From Saccharibacillus sacchari DSM 19268 (GTDB lineage Bacteria > Bacillota > Bacilli > Paenibacillales > Paenibacillaceae), in NCBI RefSeq assembly GCF_000585395.1, contig NZ_KK073875.1:186001-250000 (forward strand): a stretch of DNA of 64,000 nucleotides, read 5' to 3'. Positions 32,263 to 39,906 of this stretch are shown piece by piece. Within the stretch, counting starts at the first letter, position 1. Each line of letters opens with the position of its first letter. The position numbers were made by a program, and so were the translations under genes. The notes beneath the pieces were generated by a model. The model was given only the letters and a program-made list of their open reading frames with translations, searched no databases and had not been told where the DNA came from.

Positions 32263-34431
32263 TCAATTTATGACGGACACGGACTGCGTTTGCCTTTCGA
32301 AGCGATCTGCGAGCTGATCGCGAAGCCCGCGGTCGGATAACGCCTCCCGCACAGACCGCAGACCCGTTCGGGCAAACCATTCCCAGAGCGCTTCGCCGTA
32401 GTAGGCGTCTTCGCGGTATAACTGAAGCAGCGCTTCGCCGAAAGCCGCGGCTTCTTCCGCGTTATGCGCGATGCCGATCAATTCCCCTTGGCGGACCGGA
32501 TGCTCCGCATGCCCGCCGGCGTATAGCTCCCATCCCGCCGGACAGCGCTTCAGTCCGATATCTCGGACCAGGACGCCCGCAGGATATCCGGGCCCGTCCG
32601 ATACGGCCGCTTCGACCGAAGCAGGCAGCGTGGCGGCTTTCCAGCGCGCGCTCCACCTGCTGCCGATGCTCAGAGCTTCGCTCGGCGGCATCGATCGACC
32701 GTCCGGCCCCGCCGTATGCACGGCAGCTTCGGCCCTCGCATGATTACGGATTACGCTGTACGGTTCAGCTTCATTCTTCGACAGCCCGCCGCTTGCGTAA
32801 TACAACACGGCCGGTCGGCAAATTTCGCAGCCTTCCGCCCATTTTTTCTCCGGCACCAGTCTCAATTCGCTCAATTCGGCGGAAGCTTCCGAAGGCAGAG
32901 CACGCAGCGCTTCTCGCGCAGCGGCTTTAAGCCCCGCTTGGCCGAACGGCATGCAATCGCACAATGCCTCTTCGATCGGTTTTTTCTCTTTTGCCTCACT
33001 CTTCGCAGACAAGACGCCGCCCGATTTGGCATACTCGACGAGCGCGGCGACCATCGGTCGGCAGCCTCCGCAGGAACCGGAAGCGCCCGTAGCCTGCTTG
33101 ACGCCGTCGGCGGTAGAGGCTCCTCCGTCTGTCACCGCCATCAGAATCGCCGCTTTGGTTACGTCGTTGCAGGCGCATACCTTATCTTCGTCGGGCAGCG
33201 CGGCTGCGGCTTCCTGCGCGCCGCTTCGACCCTGTTCGCCGGAAGCGGAAGACAGCGCCGCGACAAAGGCTTCATTCCGGATCAACTTCAGCAGCGCGCC
33301 GGATTCGGAGGTGTCTCCGTACAGAATCGCGCCGGCAATCCTGCCTTCTCTCATCGTCACTTTCCGGTAAACGCCGCGGATTCCGTCTTCGCTCCGCTGC
33401 GCGACGTCGACGGCTTCTTCGCGGATATCGCCCGCGGAAAACACATCCACGCCGGAAACTTTGAGTTGCGCGTATACCGTCGAGCCTTTGTACGGCTCCG
33501 ACGGCTTATCGCACAATTTTCGCGCCAATACTTTGGCTTGCTCGTAGAGCGGGGATACCAAACCGTATGCGATTCCCCGGTGTTCGGCGCATTCGCCGAT
33601 CGCATAGACGCCCGGAACGTTCGTCCGTAGATCATCGTCGACCACGATCCCGCGGTTGACGACAATCCCGCTGGCCGAAGCCAGCGCGGTATTCGGCTTA
33701 ATCCCTACCGCCAGCACGACCAGATCGGCCTTCGTCCGGCTTCCGTCGGCAAACAGCAGACCTTTCGCGCGTCCTACGCCGGTAATGCTTTCGGTAACGG
33801 CATTCAGGCGAAAAGCCATGCCCTGCCTTTCCAATTCCCGCCGCAGCATTCCCGCCGACGTGTAATCCAACTGGCGGTTCATCAAAAAAGAAGCGTTGTG
33901 GATGACTTCCGCTTCCATGCCGAGATTAAGCAGTCCTCGGGCCGCCTCCAACCCGAGCAGGCCGCCTCCGATGACCGCGGCTTTGCGTCCCGTCTCCGAA
34001 GCCCGGATCATGGCCGAGCAGTCTTCGAGATTGCGGAACGAAATGACGCCTTTTTTCTCGACGCCCGGTATCGGCGGAACAAAAGCGGAAGATCCGGTCG
34101 CGATGATCAAACGATCCCACGGAATTCTAAGCCCCGATGCCGTCTCGACCTCTTTGCGTTCGCCCGCATGAATACGCGTCGCGCGTTCTCCGGTATATAA
34201 AGCGATGCCATGTTCGCGGTACCATTCGTACGGATTGAGCACGATCTCGTCCAGAGAAGCGCTGCCCTGAAGAACTTTGGACAGCAGGATACGGTTGTAA
34301 TTGGGATGGCGTTCTTCCCCGATTACCGCAATCTCGTACCGCTCGGCGTCCAATTTCAATACTTCTTCCAAACAGCGGATGCCTGCCATGCCGTTGCCGA
34401 CTACGACCAGCCTGAGTTTTTGCTTAAGCAT
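32263..34431 (-). CDS. nasB: Assimilatory nitrate reductase electron-transfer subunit (NasB/NirB-like flavoprotein)
   Basis: A 722-residue FAD/NAD(P)H oxidoreductase passing electrons to nasC. The two Rossmann domains (VVVGNGMAGIRCLEE at the start; VIGGGLLGLEAARG near 150) resemble NirB. Two BFD-type [2Fe-2S] motifs follow: C419/C421 with C454/C457, and C491/C493 with C535/C538. The last 170 residues look like the tail of NirB (GWELYAGG, LLQLYREDAYYGE), but the siroheme and [4Fe-4S] cysteines of nitrite reductase are missing, so it is not NirB. The leader carries a GlnR/TnrA-type box and an ANTAR-type attenuator. Confidence 0.9.
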   Translation of the reverse strand: MLKQKLRLVVVGNGMAGIRCLEEVLKLDAERYEIAVIGEERHPNYNRILLSKVLQGSASLDEIVLNPYEWYREHGIALYTGERATRIHAGERKEVETASGLRIPWDRLIIATGSSAFVPPIPGVEKKGVISFRNLEDCSAMIRASETGRKAAVIGGGLLGLEAARGLLNLGMEAEVIHNASFLMNRQLDYTSAGMLRRELERQGMAFRLNAVTESITGVGRAKGLLFADGSRTKADLVVLAVGIKPNTALASASGIVVNRGIVVDDDLRTNVPGVYAIGECAEHRGIAYGLVSPLYEQAKVLARKLCDKPSEPYKGSTVYAQLKVSGVDVFSAGDIREEAVDVAQRSEDGIRGVYRKVTMREGRIAGAILYGDTSESGALLKLIRNEAFVAALSSASGEQGRSGAQEAAAALPDEDKVCACNDVTKAAILMAVTDGGASTADGVKQATGASGSCGGCRPMVAALVEYAKSGGVLSAKSEAKEKKPIEEALCDCMPFGQAGLKAAAREALRALPSEASAELSELRLVPEKKWAEGCEICRPAVLYYASGGLSKNEAEPYSVIRNHARAEAAVHTAGPDGRSMPPSEALSIGSRWSARWKAATLPASVEAAVSDGPGYPAGVLVRDIGLKRCPAGWELYAGGHAEHPVRQGELIGIAHNAEEAAAFGEALLQLYREDAYYGEALWEWFARTGLRSVREALSDRGLRDQLADRFERQTQSVSVIN

Positions 34432-34485
34432 GCTTCATCCCTCTCTTATCCATGCAGATTCGTCTTTTCTGATCAATGCGGACAT

Positions 34486-34525
34486 AAAAAGCCTACTTTC
34501 TTTCGCGCGGAAAGAAGAGTAGGCT
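34486..34525 (-). terminator. Leader terminator (attenuator) of nasBC
   Basis: On the minus strand AGCCTACT (34525-34518) pairs with AGTAGGCT (34497-34490), with an inner CTTTC/GAAAG stem, followed by TTTTT. It lies in the 5' leader, about 45 nt after the predicted start and 54 nt before the nasB ATG, so it would stop transcription before the genes. Its 5' arm overlaps the second hexaloop hairpin. Confidence 0.85.
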
Positions 34526-34560
34526 ACGCTGCCGATGCGATGCGGTACACCGTTGTACCG
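34522..34560 (-). promoter_or_regulatory. ANTAR-type dual hexaloop element in nasBC leader
   Basis: Minus strand. Hairpin P1: CGGTAC-AACGGT-GTACCG (34560-34543), a 6-bp stem with hexaloop A1/G4. After a 9-nt linker, hairpin P2: GGC-AGCGTA-GCC (34533-34522), again with A1/G4. The P2 3' arm is part of the terminator 5' arm, so the two structures exclude each other. ANTAR proteins (NasR, NasT, EutV) are known to stabilise such pairs and prevent termination. P2 alone is a weak 3-bp stem, as expected if it needs protein. Confidence 0.72.
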
Positions 34561-34573
34561 AATAACTATTCAC

Positions 34574-34625
34574 AGATTAGGCGATCCAACTATAGAAGTC
34601 AATATATATGTAATTTAAAATAACA
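34574..34625 (-). promoter_or_regulatory. nasBC promoter with GlnR/TnrA box
   Basis: Minus strand: TTGACT (34602-34597), 17-bp spacer, TAATCT (34579-34574). Upstream is TGTAATTTAAAATAACA read on the plus strand (34609-34625), a perfect TGTNA-N7-TNACA box. Its centre lies about 50 bp upstream of the predicted start, the classic spacing for TnrA activation under nitrogen limitation. Confidence 0.75.
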
Positions 34626-34692
34626 TGAAATGAAAACTATTTATCAAAAAACGACTTATTCAATTAAATTCACTCTAATTTTAATTATTTTC

Positions 34693-34732
34693 TGTAAGTT
34701 ATATTGACATTGTTTATTTTAATTTTTATACT
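34693..34732 (+). promoter_or_regulatory. nasA promoter with overlapping GlnR/TnrA box
   Basis: TTGACA (34704-34709), a 17-bp spacer and TATACT (34727-34732) form a consensus sigma-A promoter. The box TGTAAGTTATATTGACA (34693-34709) matches TGTNA-N7-TNACA and its right half is the -35 element. A box over the -35 usually represses (GlnR style), so this side may be controlled differently from nasBC. Confidence 0.72.
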
Positions 34733-34747
34733 TTGCTTATTCCGAGG

Positions 34748-34787
34748 CCGCACAACGATGTACGGTCTTCATCCGGCAACGAGGCCG
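34748..34787 (+). promoter_or_regulatory. ANTAR-type dual hexaloop element in nasA leader
   Basis: Hairpin P1: CCGCAC-AACGAT-GTACGG (34748-34765), six pairs with one mismatch, hexaloop A1/G4. A 9-nt linker leads to P2: CGGC-AACGAG-GCCG (34774-34787), hexaloop A1/G4. Linker length, loop pattern and distance from the predicted start (about 9 nt) match the divergent nasBC leader. The P2 3' arm overlaps the following terminator. Confidence 0.75.
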
Positions 34788-34830
34788 CGATTCGTCCTTT
34801 TCTTGACTAAGGGCGAATTGCGGCCTTTTT
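34783..34830 (+). terminator. Leader terminator (attenuator) of nasA
   Basis: GGCCGC-G-ATTCG (34783-34794) pairs with CGAAT-T-GCGGCC (34814-34825), followed by TTTTT. It lies in the leader, 60 nt before the nasA start codon. Its 5' arm shares GGCCG with hairpin P2, giving mutually exclusive folds. Confidence 0.88.
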
Positions 34831-34890
34831 CGGATTTCATGGCGCACTCGACGTTCACGGCAGAACTTATTCGCAAGGAGATGAGAGAAG

Positions 34891-36123
34891 ATGGAGACAG
34901 AGAAGAAAAGCTTTTGGAAAAGCGGGCATACCCCGACGTTGTTCAGCGCCTTTTTGTATTTCGACATGAGTTTTATGGTATGGGTCATGCTCGGCCCGTT
35001 GGCCGTGGTAATCGCGGCGGACTACCCGATGGACCCGATGCAAAAAGCCCAGCTCGTGGCGCTTCCGATCCTCGGCGGTTCCATTTTGCGCTTGGTGCTC
35101 GGCGCGCTGACCGATTACATAGGTCCGAAATTGACCGCGCAAATCGGCATGCTTCTGACTCTGGTTCCTTTGATTATCGGCTGGCAGTTCGTGCAATCGC
35201 TCGACCAACTGTATGTCGTCGCGATCCTTCTCGGCGTGGCCGGCGCTTCATTTGCAGCCGCGCTTCCCTTGGCCGGGCAATGGTATCCCAAGGAACATCA
35301 AGGCTTGGCAATGGGCATCGCCGGAGCCGGCAATAGCGGAACCGTATTGGCCACCTTGTTCGCCAACCGGATCGCCCAGCATTTCGGCAGTTGGGAAGTC
35401 GTATTCGGCCTTGCTATTATTCCGATCTCCGTCGTGTTCGTCTTATTCACCTTGTTCGCCCGCAACAGCCCCCACCGTCCCGCTCCGAAAAAACTATCCC
35501 AATACGCGTCGGTATTGCGCCAGGGAGACGCTTGGGCATTCTGCTTGTTTTACGCCGTCACGTTCGGAGGGTTTATCGGTCTTGCCAACTATCTGACCAT
35601 TTTCTTCAATGCCCAGTACGGGCTGTCGGCAGTACGGGCAGCCGATTTCACGACGTTATGCGTCATCGCGGGCAGCTTTTTCCGGCCGCTTGGCGGGTTC
35701 CTCTCCGATCGCTTAGGCGGAATCAAAATGCTGACCTTCTTGTACGGCGGAGCCGGCGTCATGTTCGCGCTGATCGCGACCATGCCTCCTCTGGCCATGG
35801 TGATCGTCATTCTTTTCGTCGGCATGATGTGTCTGGGTGCGGGCAACGGAGCGGTATTCCAGCTCGTTCCCCAACGCTTCGGCAACGAACTCGGCTTGAT
35901 GACCGGAATTGTCGGAGCGGCCGGCGGCTTGGGCGGATATGCCCTGCCGATGCTGCTCGGCAAGCTGTATCAGGTGACCGGAAGTTATACGCCGGGTTTT
36001 ATCGGCCTCAGCGTCATCGTGCTGATCGCGCTCGGACTGCTGACGGTCATGCAAATGAAATGGCGCACGACTTGGGCTTCCGCCGCTCCGATCGCCCCGC
36101 TCCCGGGAAGATTGGAATCCTGA
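34891..36123 (+). CDS. nasA: Nitrate transporter of the NarK/NasA type (MFS)
   Basis: A 410-residue major facilitator permease with 12 predicted helices that imports nitrate. The nitrate signature GIAGAGNSGTVLATLFANR is in helix 5 and its counterpart GAGNGAVFQLVPQRFG in helix 11, both typical of NNP-family carriers. The N-terminal FLYFDMSFMVWVMLGPLAV is also characteristic. AAGGAGATGAGAGAAG precedes ATG 34891. It is transcribed away from nasBC and controlled by its own ANTAR-type leader. A longer overlapping frame in the leader is not coding. Confidence 0.93.
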   Translation: METEKKSFWKSGHTPTLFSAFLYFDMSFMVWVMLGPLAVVIAADYPMDPMQKAQLVALPILGGSILRLVLGALTDYIGPKLTAQIGMLLTLVPLIIGWQFVQSLDQLYVVAILLGVAGASFAAALPLAGQWYPKEHQGLAMGIAGAGNSGTVLATLFANRIAQHFGSWEVVFGLAIIPISVVFVLFTLFARNSPHRPAPKKLSQYASVLRQGDAWAFCLFYAVTFGGFIGLANYLTIFFNAQYGLSAVRAADFTTLCVIAGSFFRPLGGFLSDRLGGIKMLTFLYGGAGVMFALIATMPPLAMVIVILFVGMMCLGAGNGAVFQLVPQRFGNELGLMTGIVGAAGGLGGYALPMLLGKLYQVTGSYTPGFIGLSVIVLIALGLLTVMQMKWRTTWASAAPIAPLPGRLES

Positions 36124-36142
36124 AGCGATTCTGCGAAAACCG

Positions 36143-36185
36143 AAAAAGCCTTTCCCGAATTTTCTTCGGGAAAGGCCTTTTTTTG
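36143..36185. terminator. Bidirectional terminator after nasA
   Basis: AAAAAGCCTTTCCCGAA pairs with TTCGGGAAAGGCCTTTTT around a 5-nt loop, with A and T runs on both flanks. Confidence 0.92.
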
Positions 36186-36247
36186 TTCATCGAAAGAACG
36201 AGCCTGCTCGCGGTTTGCTTCGCCGAACCAAACGCCGGTCGGCAAAC

Positions 36248-37132
36248 TCAAGCTTCCTCTCTCGCAATCATCCCGATCAATCCCGGCAGCCAGTCGTCCA
36301 GCTTGCGGAAAACGAACCCCGCATGCTCGGCTTTCGACGTATCCATCGCCCAATCGTCCGGGATGCCGAACGGCGAAGCCTCGCTGTCCGGACCTTCCGA
36401 TAGCACAATGACCGCTCCGCCCGCTTCCTGATCGATCGTCGCTAACAGCTTGCGCAGTTTCGGCTTGCCTGCCGATGCCGCGTTGAAAGGTCCGGTTACG
36501 CCGCTCTCTCCTAGCCATTTCAAGAAATCGGCCGCTTCTTCTTCATGAATGAAGCAGATCCGCGCTTCTGTATTCGGCATCACGAACGAGACGCCGTTTT
36601 TGATCCGATCCACGTGAAAATGCAGCCGCTTCGTATAATCGTTCGGTCCCAGCACAATAGGGAACCGCGCCGCAGACGCCGGGAAAGGCGCTTCGCGGAA
36701 AAACACCGCTTCGGCTTGCGCTTTGCCTTCCCCGTAAGAAACTTGGCCCACCGGGCTTGGCGGCACTTCCAGCGCTGCGGTGTCCAACAAGCCCTCGTGC
36801 ATATCGGCCGAACCGGTTCCGTACACCGACAAGCTGGACGTGAGTACATAATGACCGACTTTGCCCTCGAAGACGCGAATCGCGGCACGCGCTTCATCGG
36901 CCGTGTAACAGATATTGTCGTACACGACGTCAAAACGGCGATCTTCCGTCGCGGCGGCCAAAGCTGCCTCGTCGGTACGGTCCACCTTGATTCGCTCCAC
37001 CCGATCTCCGAAAGGATCTTCCGTGTTTCCTCGAGTCGCGATCGTTACCGCATGTCCGGCTTCAAGCAGCTTGTCCACCAGAACCTTGCCGAAAAAACGC
37101 GTGCCTCCCAATACCAACACATTCTGCGTCAC
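36248..37132 (-). CDS. NAD-dependent epimerase/dehydratase-family (extended SDR) protein
   Basis: A 294-residue Rossmann-fold protein of the atypical/extended SDR group. The cofactor loop is VLVLGGTRFFGKVLV at the N-terminus, and LTSSLSVYGTG (near 95-106) is in the position of the catalytic Tyr region. The usual YxxxK pairing is not obvious, so activity may be reduced or different; similar proteins are annotated as NDP-sugar epimerases. The start is GTG 37132 with GGGGGAGGG upstream. It lies 120 bp after the sugar kinase gene and may be cotranscribed with it. Confidence 0.75.
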   Translation of the reverse strand: MTQNVLVLGGTRFFGKVLVDKLLEAGHAVTIATRGNTEDPFGDRVERIKVDRTDEAALAAATEDRRFDVVYDNICYTADEARAAIRVFEGKVGHYVLTSSLSVYGTGSADMHEGLLDTAALEVPPSPVGQVSYGEGKAQAEAVFFREAPFPASAARFPIVLGPNDYTKRLHFHVDRIKNGVSFVMPNTEARICFIHEEEAADFLKWLGESGVTGPFNAASAGKPKLRKLLATIDQEAGGAVIVLSEGPDSEASPFGIPDDWAMDTSKAEHAGFVFRKLDDWLPGLIGMIAREEA

Positions 37133-37252
37133 GATGTAAGCCCTCCCCCTTCGCCTGCAAAAGTCGTATTGCCGCGTATTCGATCTCTTCTGCGGCTGCT
37201 ACGTCATTCAGCATAACGCAATCTTCAAGCGAATAAAACCCCCAGGGCGCGT

Positions 37253-38245
37253 CTAGCGCGTTACGCTCTTTTCCCCGTCGAGAATTCCGTGCACTTCCGC
37301 AAGCGTCGGCAGCCCTTCCCAGTCTCCTTTAAATTGAGTCGCCATCGAACCCAGCAGATTGGCCCGTCGCAGTGCTTCGTGCAAAGCTGCTTCGCCCAGA
37401 CCGTCCGCGATTTTTTCCCGATGATCGAGCAATACGGACAACAATCCCGAAGCAAAAGCATCTCCCGCCCCGACGGTATCGATCAAGCGATCCACCGCGA
37501 ACGGTTCAGCTCGTACCGACGCTTTTTCCGTAAAACCGATCGAACCTTCCGCACCCAGTTTCATCGCCACAAGCTTCGGCCCCATATTCAGGAATGCTTC
37601 GCCGTAGGCTTCGATCTCAAGCTTACCGAGCAAGAATTCCGCTTCTTCGTCGCCCGGCATAAAAATATCGCATAGCGGAATCAGCGACAGCAGCGTTTCT
37701 CTCGCCGTCTCTTCGCTCCACAGCTTGCGCCGCAAATTCGGATCGAACGAGACGGTCAAGCCTTTTTTCCGCGCCATCTCCATCAGCTTCCGCGTCGCGG
37801 CCGCCGTATGGTCGCCGAGCGCGGGCGTAATGCCCGTCACGTGCAGATGGCCGGCGCCTTCAAGCCATGCTTCATCGACCATCTCCGGCGACAGCCGGCT
37901 TGCAGCCGAGCCTTTGCGGTAATAATAAACGGCCGGATCGCCGTAACGCTTGAAGTCTTTGAAATAAACGGCGGTCGGCGCCTCGTGATCGCGAACGGCA
38001 TGCGACACGTCCACGCCTTGGCCGGACAGCGTCGTCAGCACCAAATCGCCGAACGGATCACTGCCGAGCCGACCGACCCAACGCGTTTTTTTGCCCAGTC
38101 TCGACAGCCCGATCGCCACATTGGACTCTGCGCCTGCCAGCGATTTGGTGAATAAAGGTTCGTATTGCAAAGCCCCCTGGTTATACGATTGAAACAAAAT
38201 CATGCTTTCCCCGAGCGTAACCATGTCTACCCGATTATCCTGCAT
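37253..38245 (-). CDS. PfkB-family sugar kinase, 2-keto-3-deoxygluconate kinase-like
   Basis: A 330-residue ribokinase-family kinase. The N-terminal VTLGESMILFQ, the substrate-lid AGAESNVAIGLSRLG (about 40-54), and the C-terminal anion-hole motif DTVGAGDAFASGLL (catalytic Asp of GAGD near 261) are intact. VYFKDFKRYGDPAVYYYR is typical of KdgK, which phosphorylates KDG in pectin and uronate use; fructokinase activity cannot be excluded. ATG 38245 is chosen because GGGAGGAG precedes it; the frame is open upstream. No KDPG aldolase is seen nearby. Confidence 0.85.
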   Translation of the reverse strand: MQDNRVDMVTLGESMILFQSYNQGALQYEPLFTKSLAGAESNVAIGLSRLGKKTRWVGRLGSDPFGDLVLTTLSGQGVDVSHAVRDHEAPTAVYFKDFKRYGDPAVYYYRKGSAASRLSPEMVDEAWLEGAGHLHVTGITPALGDHTAAATRKLMEMARKKGLTVSFDPNLRRKLWSEETARETLLSLIPLCDIFMPGDEEAEFLLGKLEIEAYGEAFLNMGPKLVAMKLGAEGSIGFTEKASVRAEPFAVDRLIDTVGAGDAFASGLLSVLLDHREKIADGLGEAALHEALRRANLLGSMATQFKGDWEGLPTLAEVHGILDGEKSVTR

Positions 38246-38448
38246 CTTTGTTTGTCTCCTCCCGGTATCCACCGCCGCCTTCGACCTTCCGCTACAGCGT
38301 ATACCTGCCTTTTTTGTATGCGTTATCATCAAGCTTCTTCCAGTTTACGCGCTAACTCCCCTGCGAACAAGCTTATTCCGTCACACGCTGGCTGTCGCTT
38401 TCCGCAGGCTGTTATAATGAAAGAACGTTTAAAGAAAAGAGGGTTATT

Positions 38449-38766
38449 ATGGCATTCGGCATTAACAGACAAGAACTCTCCCGCTGGAAAGCATCCGTCG
38501 AGCGCGGCGAGATCGCCTATCTGACGCATTTCTGGCTCGATCCCCGTTTTCCCGGCATTACCTCGGTGACCAAAGTCGGCTGCTCCGATCTGGACCGTCT
38601 GGCCTGCTGGTGTCTGGACAACGGGCTCAGCCCCAACCATATTCATCGCCGTGACCGTTATCCGCATTTCGATCTCATCGGCTCCAAACAAGCTGAAATC
38701 TTGCGGCGCGAAGGTCTGCTCGATCAGCTGCACCGATTCGTGGAACGCAAAAACCATAACCAATAA
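38449..38766 (+). CDS. YneQ-like conserved hypothetical protein
   Basis: A 105-residue soluble protein resembling Bacillus YneQ, an uncharacterised family. Conserved-looking blocks are MAFGINRQELSRWK, RGEIAYLTHFWLDPRFPG, TKVGCSDLDRLA and HIHRRDRYPHFDLIG. The clustered His/Arg/Asp residues near 74-85 might form a binding site, but no function is known. AGAGGG precedes ATG, and a TATAAT at 38413-38418 marks its promoter. The AEC carrier follows 122 bp downstream. Confidence 0.75.
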   Translation: MAFGINRQELSRWKASVERGEIAYLTHFWLDPRFPGITSVTKVGCSDLDRLACWCLDNGLSPNHIHRRDRYPHFDLIGSKQAEILRREGLLDQLHRFVERKNHNQ

Positions 38767-38888
38767 GCTTGATAGGCAGGAGATATTGGACGCCGCCCAC
38801 TCCCTTCGATACAGTAAAAGACATGAATCGGCTCAGGGCGTGCGTTACACGCGGCCGATATGTCAAGAAGGATAGGTGGGTGTCCGGT

Positions 38889-39821
38889 ATGTCGTCTTCT
38901 TTCGCGTCTATTCTTGTTCAAGTGTTCGTTCCGCTCGCCTTCCCTGTCGTCGCGGGTATCCTGCTCAAGCGCATCAAAGGCCTCGATACGAAGCCGTTGT
39001 CCGTCGTCGCGCTCTATCTGCTCAGTCCGTCGATCATTTTCACTACGCTGCTTGACGCGCAGGTATCGGCGGAAGATATCGGAATCACGGTATCGTTCAG
39101 CTTCATCAATCTGCTGACCATGTGGGGCGTTTCCGTTCTGCTCGGACGTTTGTTGAAGCTTGGAGATTCGGAAAAGTCGGGACTTACGCTGGTCGCTTCG
39201 TTCACCAACTGCGTTAACTATGGTCTCCCACTCGTACTGCTGGCTTTCGGACAGGCGGGACTGCACAAAGCAGCCGTTTATATCGTGCTTCAGATCATCA
39301 TCGTGAATACGATCGGCGTCTTTTTCGCGGCAAGATCCCATTTCTCCGTCAAAAAAGCAGGGTTGGCCGTGTTGAAATTGCCTGCCTTGTACGTTGCGGC
39401 GCTTGCCGGACTGCTGCGTCTGAGCGGAACGACGCTGCCGGAATCGTTCGCAACAGGCGTGGATCTGCTGGCAGCCGCGTATTCTCCGGTCGTGCTGGTC
39501 ATCCTGGGCGCGCAAATGGCAAGCCGCGCAAGCGGCGAGTGGGAACCTCGGCTGCAAAAAGCTTTCCAGGCGGGACTCGCCCTGCGCCTGGCTATCGCTC
39601 CGCTGCTCAGCTGGCTCACCTTAACCCTGCTCGGGGCGGATCGGCTGCTGCTAGGCGTGCTGCTGGTGCTGGCCTCGATGCCTACGGCGGTGAACGCGGT
39701 TATTCTGGCCGAACAATTCAATGCGTCGCCCAAATTCGTCTCGCGCTGCATTTTATGGACAACGGTCGCTTCATTCGTCGTGCTGCCCGTACTTATCTTG
39801 TTCGCCGGTACGAATGCGTGA
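38889..39821 (+). CDS. AEC-family (auxin efflux carrier-like) transporter
   Basis: A 310-residue permease with ten predicted helices in two five-helix halves, as in bacterial AEC proteins. Landmarks are VFVPLAFPVVAGILLKR, VASFTNCVNYGLPLVLLAFG (first-half crossover with the conserved Asn/Gly-Leu-Pro) and LASMPTAVNAVILAEQF (second-half crossover). Substrates in bacteria are usually organic or amino acids such as malate; the substrate here is unknown. ATG 38889 fits family N-termini and an upstream AGGATAGGTGG; the open frame before it is not coding-like. A strong terminator follows. Confidence 0.86.
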   Translation: MSSSFASILVQVFVPLAFPVVAGILLKRIKGLDTKPLSVVALYLLSPSIIFTTLLDAQVSAEDIGITVSFSFINLLTMWGVSVLLGRLLKLGDSEKSGLTLVASFTNCVNYGLPLVLLAFGQAGLHKAAVYIVLQIIIVNTIGVFFAARSHFSVKKAGLAVLKLPALYVAALAGLLRLSGTTLPESFATGVDLLAAAYSPVVLVILGAQMASRASGEWEPRLQKAFQAGLALRLAIAPLLSWLTLTLLGADRLLLGVLLVLASMPTAVNAVILAEQFNASPKFVSRCILWTTVASFVVLPVLILFAGTNA

Positions 39822-39841
39822 ATGTGCGGCTCAAAAACAGT

Positions 39842-39894
39842 AAAGCCCGGAACGTGCAGAGGACATTGCTCTCCGCACGTTCCGGGCTTTTTAC
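39842..39894. terminator. Bidirectional terminator between AEC and Gfo/Idh genes
   Basis: AAAGCCCGGAACGTGC pairs with GCACGTTCCGGGCTTT, followed by T and preceded by A runs. It separates convergent genes. Confidence 0.92.
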
Positions 39895-39906
39895 TCATAA
39901 GGTCGC

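Noticed and set aside
34704..35336. A 210-codon rightward frame across the nasA leader and the start of nasA
   Set aside because: It runs through the promoter, both hexaloop hairpins and the leader terminator, and overlaps the NarK-like frame, which has the clear family signature. No SD suits it.
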